From: Cymbidium sinense
Taxonomy: Eukaryota > Streptophyta > Magnoliopsida > Asparagales > Orchidaceae
Direction of reading: 5' to 3'
Length of the DNA: 64,000 nt
Assembly (NCBI GenBank): GCA_021442155.1
Contig: CM038225.1
Location: 82,286,925-82,350,924, forward strand
Below the pieces are notes generated by a model, which saw nothing but the letters and a program-made list of their open reading frames with translations, was not told where the DNA came from and made no database searches. Positions 23,600-34,000 of the stretch are shown in pieces; within the stretch, counting starts at the first letter, position 1, and each line of letters begins with the position of its first letter. The position numbers were made by a program, and so were the translations under genes.

Positions 23600-23965
23600 T
23601 CACTGATGAAGACCTTCTTTTATGGACAATAGAGCACAACTATCCCTCTACATCATAGTGGACATGGGTAGATTCAGACTCTCCAGGGTGTTAGTTGATC
23701 CAGGTACATCAGTGAACATTATAAGTCTAAAGACCCTTGCCTACCTAAGGATTGACATCTTTGTACTCTGAGGAGATCGGATGATGTTGAAAGGATTCAA
23801 TGAGCAAGGCAAGAGGGCTTTAGGTTCTATAGTGTTTTCATTGGAGATAAATGACTGAAAGATAGAAGCCAATTTCTACATAATCGATTCACATACATCT
23901 TTCACTGCTTTGCTCGGTAGGCCTTGGATACATGGAAACACAATTCTATCCTCTTTACATCAGTG
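23600..23965 (+). pseudogene. Aspartic protease remnant of the Tat element
   Basis: The frame near 23622 reads 'MDNRAQLSLYIIVDMGRFRL', then 'SRVLVDPGTSVNIISLKTL' around the catalytic site at about 23686-23740. Functional relatives have V-D-x-G-S/A-S-x-N here, so the Asp and Gly are still present. Downstream 'GFNEQGKRALGSIVFSLEI' and 'FTALLGRPWIH' match the flap side and the terminal LLGRPWI motif. The protease would process the polyprotein. A stop inside 'VL*GDRMML' (about 23771) and others break it. Confidence 0.85.
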
Positions 23966-24117
23966 CATCAAATTCTAAAGAGGTGGAATCGAATATTGTG
24001 TCAAAGGAAACTTTAAGCCATTCTCAGTTAGAGAGGTCAAGATATATGAGGACGCATCCTACTATCTTCCTCCCTATCAAAAAGTCTATTCTCACAAACT
24101 TGGTGAATGTTTAAAAA

Positions 24118-24258
24118 TTAAAGAAAAATAAACAAAAGAAAAAGAAGAAAAAGAAAAGGAAAAAAGAAAATAAAAAAGGAAAAGAAAATGAAAATACAAG
24201 TGAGCGAGAATCAGATACAGAGGAAGAAGTAGAGCCAGATATTGGATTCCGCCCATAG
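24118..24258 (+). other. Lys-rich then acidic tract between protease and reverse transcriptase
   Basis: A near-pure purine run of about 90 bases encodes about 14 lysines in the first 17 codons ('KKNKQKKKKKKKRKK'), followed by 'TSERESDTEEEVEPDIGF'. The frame opens after a stop and ends at 24259. It could be a charged linker or a simple-sequence expansion. Confidence 0.6.
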
Positions 24259-24894
24259 TTTATTTCTCCATATGAACACATGGGTAGGATGACTCGACCC
24301 CTAGAGATAGTTTCAGAGGTGGAAGACTTCCTCCCTATTGGCCACCCAATAGGAGCTATGTTCTGACTCACAAGAATACCCTCACTACCCACATATTCTT
24401 AGAATCCAATTTAAAGGATGAGCCTCTTATGGTTAGCACACTGACCAACCTCTCTTAGCGGGTCCCTTTGGAGGTGACATTCGAGCCAGACAGCGATAAA
24501 GACCAGTCCTCCAAGCAATGCATGAATGTATCTGAATCACTATTATGTAGAAAGTTAGAGAGCAATTGGAAACCTCAGCTCTGACCTCACTTTCTTCCCA
24601 GAAAGTTAAAGGTTTAGTAGTTAAGGAGACCCACAAGTCATCCACAGACGTCAAGCTAAAGAGATTTTTGTTTGGAGCATCATCCTCAAGTCAAGAAGCC
24701 GATGTAGAATTTGAGGATGTTCATATAAATATTTAATACAATTACCTTTTGATTGGTATTCTCCTTGTGTTCTTAACTTAGCAAAGAAGGGATTAATCTC
24801 ATATACTTGGTCTAAACATAGGTCAGATTACTTTGAAAGGTTATGAGAAAACCAAAGATATTCTCAATCAAGATTAGGACTAGGATTTAGCATA

Positions 24895-25840
24895 GTGGGT
24901 CCAGTCGATGATGATAACCATTGCCTAGTCATCATCACTCATTTGGAGTCTGATAGGTTCTTCTCAAATCATGCTAACTCTTATGATGAGGTATGTTTAG
25001 AAACTTCAGATGACCCAAATGAGCTTGAAGTCAAAGAGGCATCGTCAGAGTTCGAAGAAGAGATCAGATCAACCATCAACGAACTCAAAGAAATCAACTT
25101 GGGAACTGAAGACAATCCACATTTGACATACATTAGCTCCTTATTGAATGAAGAAGAAACGAATGACTTAGTTAAGCTATTAGTTGAGTTTAAGGACTAC
25201 TTTGCATGGAGTTATGAGAAAATTCCTTGTTTATCTCTTGACAGTCCATAAACTAGTAATAGAACCTATTGCTAACCTATCAAGAAAGCTCCTAGACGCA
25301 TGCAATTAAATATTGAGCAGGTCACTTCTGAAATCAAGAAATTGATCAACATTGGGTTTCTCAGGGAAGGAAAATATCTCGCTTGGTTAGCCAATGTCAT
25401 TCCAGTTAAGAAAAGAATGGCCAAATTCACATCAATTTTAGGGATCTAAATAAGGCATGTCCTAAGAATGAATTTCCACTTCCTATACTAGAATTAATGG
25501 TGGATATCACCTCATCTCATGCAGTATTCTCCTTTATGCATGGGTCATTTGGCTACAACCAAATCAAGATGGCCCCCAAACATTAAAGAATTACTACTTT
25601 TCGAACCCCGATCGAAATCCATTATTATAATGTCATGCCTTTCAGCCTTAAAAATTTTGGTGCTACATACTAGTAGGCCATGACTTGGATCTTCAATGAA
25701 CTCATTCATCATCAAGTTAAATGCTATGTTAATGATCCAGTAGTCAAAAGCAAAGAAAAGGAAGACCATCTCTTTGACTTGAGAGTATTTTTCAAATGGT
25801 TAAGATAATTTAATCATAAAATGAATCCCCTGATCTATGC
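24895..25840 (+). pseudogene. Reverse transcriptase remnant of the Tat element
   Basis: 24895-25251 is open and carries 'EEIRSTINELKEINLGTED', 'LTYISSLLNEEETNDLVKLL' and 'EFKDYFAWSYEKIPCL', the segment just before the polymerase domain in gypsy pol. The polymerase continues in shifted frames: 'RRMQLNIEQVTSEIKKLI', 'GFLREGKYLAWLANVIPVKK', 'FSFMHGSFGYNQIKMAPKH', 'IEIHYYNVMPFSLKNFGATY'. The active site at about 25721-25735 is C-Y-V-N-D where YVDD is expected, so one catalytic Asp is lost. At least three frameshifts and several stops occur. Confidence 0.9.
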
Positions 25841-25866
25841 ATTCTGAGTAGCTTCGAAAAATTCCT

Positions 25867-26580
25867 TTGATTTATTATCCGACACCGATGAATAGAGATC
25901 AATCTGGAGAAGATCAAAGCTATCTTAGAAATGCCACCCCTCCTAAAAGTCTAACTAAACTCAGATCATTCCAAGGGCAATTGACGTATCTAAGATGCTT
26001 CATATCCAACCTATCAAGAAAATTCCAACCATTCTCAACACTTATCAAAAAAGATGCCAAGTTTAAGTGGAATGATAAGTTCCAGCATGCTTTTGAAGAC
26101 ATCAAGCACTATCTGATTACGCCACTAGGTTTAGCAGCCCCTATCCCGGGCAAGCTATTGATACTATAATTCATTGTATTAGATGACTCCCTTGGCACTT
26201 TGTTGGCTTAAACCAATGACAAAGGGAAAGAAAATGCTATCTACTACCTCAGTCGGCATCTAATTCCTACTGAGGCAAACTACTCAACTATTGAAAAGCA
26301 CTGCCTAGCTTTAATCTTTGCATCCCAAAAGCTATGACACTACATGCTTTCTCATAAGGTGAATTTGATCTCCAGGATCAATCCACTATAATATCTCATG
26401 ACAGGATGGACGCTATCCGGACGGTTGGTGCATTGGTTCATGATTTTATCATAGTTTGACATCACATTCATATCCCTCTGTGCAGTGAAAGGACAGGCAC
26501 TAGCAGATTTGTTAGCAGCACACACACTTCCTGTGGATTCCCCGCTTAGTGATGACTTCCCCAATGAATAAATCATGAAC
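25867..26580 (+). pseudogene. RNase H (first, retroviral-type) remnant of the Tat element
   Basis: The open stretch 25867-26169 reads 'SLTKLRSFQGQLTYLRCFIS', 'KFQPFSTLIKKDAKFKW' and 'GLAAPIPGKLLIL', the connection between polymerase and RNase H. Then 'DDSLGTLLA', 'DKGKENAIYYLSRHLIPTEA' and 'STIEKHCLALIFASQKL' follow, ending with 'VKGQALADLLAAHTLP' near 26490-26535, the usual end of the RNase H segment (VKGxALADFLA). It would degrade the RNA strand of the hybrid. A few stops interrupt it. Confidence 0.88.
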
Positions 26581-26589
26581 TTATGAGAC

Positions 26590-27020
26590 ACTATCATTCA
26601 TCGTTGGGAGATGTATTTTGACGGTGTGGCTTCCTCAAAGAGGAAGAACCATACTATCCAGGAAGGCGGGGGGGAATAGTTCTCTAACTGGATCGATGTG
26701 ATGAGAATCTCATATCATCTGTCCAATCCATGCACCAACAACGAAGTTGAATATGAGGTTCTCATTTCCAGTCTGGAGTTAGTCATTATAATATGCGTCC
26801 GGAGTATCAACATCTTCGGAGATTCTCAGCTCATCATTAACCAAATCACAAGGTCTTACAAAATTCTAAAGCCTAAGCTCCATTATTACCACAAGTGTAC
26901 TATGGAGTTGTTGGTCCAAATCCTAGAGGTTACCATCTACAAGATTCCTTGAGAATGTAATAGCATATGCATTTTCCAAGCTTTCCAAAGAGTTGGCATG
27001 TTTGGAAGATGAGTCCATTC
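26590..27020 (+). pseudogene. Second (archaeal-type) RNase H remnant, Tat hallmark
   Basis: After a short linker the translation reads 'WEMYFDGVASSKRKN', 'QEGGGG', 'ISYHLSNPCTNNEVEYEVLI', 'INIFGDSQLIINQITRSYK' and 'YYHKCTMELL'. The acidic residues expected for the RNase H fold are visible: Asp in FDG (26620), Glu in NEVEYE (about 26743-26755) and Asp in GDSQL (26821). A second RNase H at this position, before integrase, is typical of the Tat lineage. Frameshifts near 26690 and a stop at 26950 break it. It could only be confused with the first RNase H, which lies separately upstream. Confidence 0.87.
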
Positions 27021-27119
27021 CAATAAGGGTCCAAATAGACAAGTCTTATCTCATGTTGATGTTGAACTTATTGAGAGACTCTCTCTTGAAGGGGAGGTTG
27101 CCATTGCCAAAAGGACAAG

Positions 27120-28372
27120 GAGTTAGATTAGAGGCAACCATTCATGAATTATCTAAATATAGGCAAACTACCTCAAGAGAAATCACTAGCACACCAAGTG
27201 AAGCGAGCCCTTTCCTATGCTCTCGTAGGTGGCACCTTGTATCAGCGATCTTTTGATCATATGTGGTTACATTATCTGGACAAACACAAAGCTCATAGGA
27301 TCGTGACCAAGGTACACTCAGGATTATGCGGAGCACATCAATCCAGTCCAAAGATGAAAGCCAATATCAAGAGACTAGGATACTACTAGCCTTCGATGAT
27401 CACATATTGCATGGGTGTAGATAGAAGATGCCACCAATGTTAGGTGCACGGTGTGGTCTTACACCAACCACCCGACATTCTACATCCTACATCCTACATT
27501 GGCCTCATGGTCATTTGAGTGTTGGGGTATCGACATAGTGGGTCCGATCGATCCTCCTTCTTCCAAGGGTCACCGGTTCATTCTAGCTGCCACTGACTAC
27601 TTTGGGCGGAGGCATTCCCACTTAGAGAGGTCATAGCTCAGCATGTGTTCCAGTTTTTTAGAAATCATATCGTATATAGGTTCGGGGTGCCTCGATGAAT
27701 TATATCGATAATGATATTGCATTCAAGAGCACTAAAATCAATATCTTCACCCAAAGACATAGCATAGATTAGAGATATTTTGCCATCTATTATTAAGGGC
27801 AAATGGTCTAGCAGAAGCATTTAACAAAACCCTCATTCAAATATTAAAGAAGACACTCAATGATAATAAGCGATAGTGGCATGAGTAGTTAGTTGAAGTC
27901 ATGTGTGCTTACCGCACCACATACATAACTCCAACTCAATCTACCCTTTTCTCCTTAGTGTATGGGTCTGAATCTTCTACCATTAGAAGTCTAACTACCA
28001 TCATTAAGGATAGTCATGGGTAGTAAGATCATAACAGAGTAGAACGCCAAGTTGCGGTTGGAAGAGCTCGATGGTTTAGAGGAGAGATGCTTCTGAGCAT
28101 GATAAAACCTCCAGTTGTACAAATCCAAAATGATTCGAGCTCACAATAAGTTGGTCCGTCCTAGAGCTTTTTAAGTATGAGAGTTTGTTTTAGTTCTAAG
28201 AAGATCAATTATTGTCTGTCGAAAGATGGGAGGTAACTTTTAACCCATTTGAGAAGGTCCTTTTGCCATAAAGAAGGCCTACCAAGGAGGATCTTATCAA
28301 CTTATAAATTGTAAAGGAGAGAGTCTGATGCTTTTAGTCAACGGGCTCTACTTAAAGAAGTACTATCCATAA
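27120..28372 (+). pseudogene. Integrase and pol C-terminus remnant of the Tat element
   Basis: 27144-27389 carries the zinc-binding N-terminus: 'GGTLYQRSFDHMWLHYL', 'VHSGLCGAHQSSPKMKANI' and, after a stop, C-H-Q-C at 27429-27440. The core begins 'ECWGIDIVGPIDPPSSKGHR' with the first catalytic Asp at 27532, then 'FILAATDYF'. The second catalytic Asp region near 27706 has a one-base frameshift. The Glu region reads 'ANGLAEAFNKTLIQILKKT'. The C-terminus ends 'GGSYQLINCKGESLM' and 'LYLKKYYP' with a stop at 28370-28372, which is the normal end of pol in this group. Several other stops are present. Confidence 0.9.
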
Positions 28373-31054
28373 ATCTCATTTGAAAATAATCATCAATAAA
28401 ACTTTTTTTCATATCAAATTTCATCTCTTATGTGTTAGAAATATCTTTCGCTTGCAAATCCACCACAACGTGTTTAGGGTAAGTGTAAGAGAATCCGAGT
28501 GATATCCTATCCCTCCATAACACAAACACAAACTACAAACGATCCTCCAGTACTACTAGGTTAGGTGTAAGAGAACCCAAGAGGCATCCTATTTTGACTA
28601 GTACAACTAAGTTAGGTGTAAGGGAACCCAAGCGACATCCTTTTTTGGTGGAGTTACAATTGTCCCTGTGGCACCATTTCATTCATTCTTCTATGTGTTT
28701 AGGGTAGGTGTAAGAGAGCCCAAGCAGTATCATATTCCCTCTTTCACAACAAAAATGAACATATATCTTTTTTCTCAAGTTATTTTGATGTGGGAGAAAG
28801 CCCCTCGTGGCACTCACTCATTAGCTGCTTTAGGTCGGGTGATATGCTACCTTGTTAGTGTGTCACCACAGTGGTCACTTGTCTAGTGGATGTGAGTCCC
28901 TGTACTTTCTTCCTAACTTGAAAATTACAAACTAATGAGCACCTTATCAGTTTGGTAGGCTTTACTGCACAACCAGTAAGCTACCCATGTTGACTTTATT
29001 TAATAGGATTTAAGCCTACACTCTTTCTTCTTAGACTAGCCATCATGCACTGACTAGGCTAAGTATATTTGAGGTTTAGGATAAGTCCCCTAGTGGCTCC
29101 TTTCCTCCTGATTACTTCAAGCTTGGGTTTAGTCCTTACACAGGACTCCTCGCTTAATAGTCACCCTAGGTCAGATAGCCCCTGTCGAGCTGAAGATAGA
29201 TTATCTCGGTGATTAGTTTCTCTTTAGAGAGATGTAAGTCTACATGCCTTTTCTCTAGGCTGATTGTCGCACATCGATGGGCACCTTAGGTTGGTTGGTT
29301 ATCGCTATGCTGATGGTGACCCACCCAGCGGATACATCACTCTTGGCAGATGTGAGTCCCCACGCTTTCTCCTTGAGTTGGCCACCGTATACCTATAAGC
29401 TTTCTTTTACAGGGTTTTGGATAATGCCCCTAGCGGCGGCTCCCCTGTGGGCACTCTATTTGGATCACATCCTTAGCGACCCCATTTAGACACTACCCCG
29501 ATTACTCTTGGATTGGATAGTTCCCCTTTCCTAGTAGCCACCTCTATGGTTGGAGAATTTGTCATGCAGATATGTAGATTCTTCCTTGGTCCAGTAAGTC
29601 TGAGATAGGACTAGGCTGATATGTGCTCCGTTCTCAGTGTGGTCCCTTACAAACCAACAGGGTCCACGATAACATAAAATAAATAAAATTTATCTTTGCT
29701 TGTGGATTAGAAATTCAAGCCCCTAGTGGCCCCTTTCCCAAGCAGGCATCTTATCTTTAGGGCAGTGTTAGCAAAACTCCCTATAGAAATTGCCTAACTA
29801 CCTTGAGTTGAGATAAGTCCCCGTCAGCACTCTCTCAGTAGTTTCCCTTAGATCGGGTTCAACTTGTTGCGCCACCAATGAGTCACCCTGGCTGTCATCT
29901 TTGCTTTGAAAGATATAAGTCTACTACGCATTCTTTCCAGCATGACCATTGCACACCGACGACGCTTGGGGTTTGATTTATTGCGTGCAGCAATCGCCGT
30001 GGTTCCTTGTGTAGGAGGATGTGAGTCCCCGCGCTTTATTCCTAACTTGACCATTGCACATCGAAAGACACCCCCTAGGTTGGTTAGCTCTATCCCACGA
30101 CTGCTAGACTATTCTTTTGGATTTGTAAATCTAAGACAGGTCTAGGCTGATATTAGACCCTTCTTAATGGATTCATCACACACCGATGGGATCCATAAAA
30201 TTAAAACAAATATAATTCAATTAAATGACATTATCCTAACTACTTCTAAGTGATATAAGTCCCCCAGCGGCATTCACTCAGTAGTCTCCTTAGGTCAATT
30301 TTGATTTGTTACATCCAACAGATCACCCCAATGATTGTCCTTACTTTTGGAGATGTAAGTCTGCTTCGCTTTCTCCCTAGCACAGTCATTGTACACTCAA
30401 AGGAAACCTCTTAGGTCGGACAATTCTACCATGTGGTGGTGGACTACCACTTTGGATTGATAAATCTGAGATAGGCCAAGGCATAGTCTCAGGTGTCCAT
30501 ATAGGGTCCATCTAAAAATTTAAACATAAAATAAAAAATCAACCAACTTCTCCCCAGCGAGACATCAATCATCCCAACCTCTCCAGTGAGTCAATTAAAT
30601 ATAATTTAAATTTGCATTCCCCAGCAACTGCATCTTCAAAAGAAATCTCATCAAATCCTTATCCCTAGTGGATAACCTGAACCTACTTTCCTAGTGGAAG
30701 GTTCATGCATCTATCCCTGGCGGGTTATACATTCTAATCCCCAATGGATACTCTACCCAAATCATATCTTACATTCAAATCCACACACTTTATCCTTAGT
30801 GGATAACCTGAACCTATTTCCCTAATGGAAGGTTCACATGCTTGATCCCTTAGTGGCTCCCTTCTTCCTCCCTTATTCCCTTGGCATGAGTGGAGTTGCA
30901 TTGCACTAAGATCTTGATTCCTTCTACATCTCGGGTTCATGGGTAGATCATTTCTGTTAGTGTTTGTGATCCTTCAGATGTTGTTGATCATCTCGGTCAA
31001 CACCAATTCATGTAGTGTGCCTTGTCACTCACACTACACCTATTGGGCACCTTT
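28373..31054 (+). repeat. 3' untranslated region of the Tat element with several tandem blocks
   Basis: No protein motif. Three repeat blocks are visible. At 28440-28750, four imperfect copies of 'aggtgtaagagaacccaag' with a following 'gcatcctat'. At about 28780-30530, larger units that share 'gatgtaagtc', 'gagataggactaggctgata' and 'agggtccac...aaaataa', with ends near 29700, 30210 and 30530. At 30650-30860, two copies (period about 132 bp) of 'agtggataacctgaaccta' followed by 'aatggaaggttca'-like text. Repeat-rich 3' regions are known for Tat/Ogre elements. The last bases before the LTR, 'attgggcaccttt', may be a decayed polypurine tract. Confidence 0.75.
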
Positions 31055-34000
31055 TGTTGACCTCACTTTTGGAGTGAGCTCTCAACTTCCTTATCATAGA
31101 TATAGGACTCTTATAAACACTAAGAGTTCCTTAGTATTAAGACACTTCTAGTGATTAGGTGAACACTTAACCTAACCTTTGAGATTTAGAAGAGTTAGCC
31201 ATAGGGATAGGTTGTGCCTTAGGGATTTAGGAAGACTTGCTTTGCTTCTTTCTTCCAAATCAAATCTCAAATTCAAATCAAAATTCCAAAATCAAATCCA
31301 ACTATCAAATGATTGAAACCCAAGATTAAATTCAAACTCTAAATCCTTTCCTAAGCCCTTTGATTTTATCTTATGGACTTAGTCTTAACCAAATTCAAAT
31401 CAACCTCAGTCCAATTGATTTTCTCAATTATCAAATTCAATCTCTAATCAAATTCCAAATCATAAATTAAATCCAAATGATTGAAACCCAAATCAAATCA
31501 ATTCCCAAGTCAAGCCTTTTTGACCTACATCCCTAGATTTGGTCAAATTTGCTTCTAAATCACTCCAAACTTAAGTGATTTTCTCATGGATCATTTATAT
31601 CTTCATTTATATCCCAAAATATAAATGAAATATAAATTCAAATAACCAAAACCAAATCCAAAATTAAACCAAAATCCAATTTATACCCTTTGAACCAATT
31701 CATTGACCTTGGTCAAATCTTGTACAAATCAACTCAAAACTCATATATTTCTTCATAAATTAGTCACTCCTTCAATCATTATTCTAAATATAAATATAAA
31801 CTACAATTATCAAATCAAATCCAAGTCAACTCAAGTCAAACCCAGCCTAGCCCATTTGACTTGAAATATTCAAATGAGCCAAAACTCATCTGAACCTAAA
31901 CTAATGGCTACGTCAATCTCAAATCCATATATAAACCCAACCAAATCAAAACCAACTCAAAATCAAGCAACTAAACCCAATTGGCTCACTTGACCTAAAG
32001 TAGCCAATTTGACCAACATGAACCAAAATCCAATTCAATTCAAATCAAAGTGAATTAATCCATTCATGTCATGATTATTGATCATCCTAGGTTAATCAAT
32101 TATCATGAATTGGGTCAAACCAAGTCAACCTATCCCATTGACCAAGTCAACCCTTTAACCCACATGAACCCAAACTAGCCAAATTGTAACCTAAATCAAA
32201 TTGATTGCAATCAATGGCTCAAGTTCATTTCAAATTGATTATTGAACTTGACAAAAGCCTTAATTGAGCACAATTTGATCAATTGGTCAACCTAATCCAA
32301 TTTAGCCCAAATTAACCTTAAGGGTCAAATCAACATAAAACTCAATCTAATCTAAATTAAACTTAATCAAAACCTACAATATATTCCAAATGATCAACTA
32401 AACCTAAATCAAGCCATGATTCAAGCCAATTTGGTTAATTGGGTCAAATTGGTCAACTTAGCCCAAATTGACCTAAAGGATCAAATTGCCTAAAATCTAA
32501 ATTAAATCCAAATTGATTGAAACCAATTGAACCAATATACTCCAAATGGTCATTTGAACTTGACTCAACCCTTGGTTTGACCCAGTTTGACCAATTGTTC
32601 AACCTAACCCATTTTGACCCAATTTGGCCCAAATGGGTCAAATTGACCCAAATTAAACCAAATCAACTCCAAATGACATGAAATTTGGTCAAACTCACTT
32701 TTGACTCATTTTAAATCTGCTCAAATCAAATTCAATATCAAATAATCACTTTATCTTTAGGTCAAGGGCATCCCATGAGAAAAGACACTTGCCCAAGTGC
32801 TCATTTCTCTTCCTTGACCACTTGACACTCATTCATTGGTCCACATAAGCACCAAGGACACTGATTATCTAACCAAAGAGGTGGTTGGGGTAGCCATGAC
32901 TCATGGGGAGGTGAATTTGCCTCACCTCTCCCATTGGAACACTTGGTATTAAGGATTCCCACCTCTCCTTACTAGGACACCATTTGTCCTTCATGGCAGC
33001 CACTTTCCATGCCTTAGCCAATCAAAATGAGCCACCTAGGATGATTTCCTTCCATTCCCAACCATCCCAAGCCAAATGATAATATTTTCGAGCCAAAAAT
33101 CAAATAAAGTGAGGGATTTTTTCCCACTAATGGAACCAAGGCATTAGAGACAACAAAACTTCTCCTCCCACTCTCATTTCCATCCCTTAGAGCTCCCAAA
33201 TCAACCAGTAATCAAAATTAAGTAGATTTCAGTGAGGAAGTGGTGGCGATTGGAGAAGACATCATTTCAAAGTGAAGGCGAAGGTCTAGGCTCATTCAAG
33301 GCTTCTTACCCCACTCAAAAGTGTGCTCAGTTCATCACAACCGCAAGAAATTATCCCCGATGAGATAATCCTCAAAAAATTCATAGTTGGCCTTAGGATT
33401 TCTTATTTTTTGAGATGTTTTACGTGCAATTTTAGGAATTTTTTTCCTTAGAATCCTTTGCATTCTTTATTTTGTATGATCTTAATAAGAAATAAAAGTT
33501 TTCCGGTGTAAATCTTGTGAAAACAAGCTCATTTGGATGAAATTTTGCTCAAAATTGTGAAAAATCTCAGGTGAATAGTATTATGTCTGTTTCTTTTGTC
33601 GAATGCACAACAGCCATCTGATCCCATGATTTGCGGGATCAAATGGCTCAAATCACGCCTAGATCCTTCATTTTCGCCTCTCTAATCCCACAGACGGATG
33701 ACTATCGACCAGATCGATATTCAAATCGAACCGCATGTCATTTTCTCGATCCTCGCATTTTCGCCACACGCCTGGTTAGAGCCATGGCTAACCGATGGCC
33801 GTGGTAAGCATTGTCGAGACTTCGATTAAGTGTGAATATGTGTATTTTCTGATTTTCAAAAATTATCTAAAACACCTGGAACTTCAAAAATTGATAAAAA
33901 AATAAAATACTTACGAAAAGTTACAAATAAGAGCTCATTGGATTCATCTTTCTGAGAGAATTTCATTAAATCCAAAATCCCCAAATTTTGCTTGATAGTT

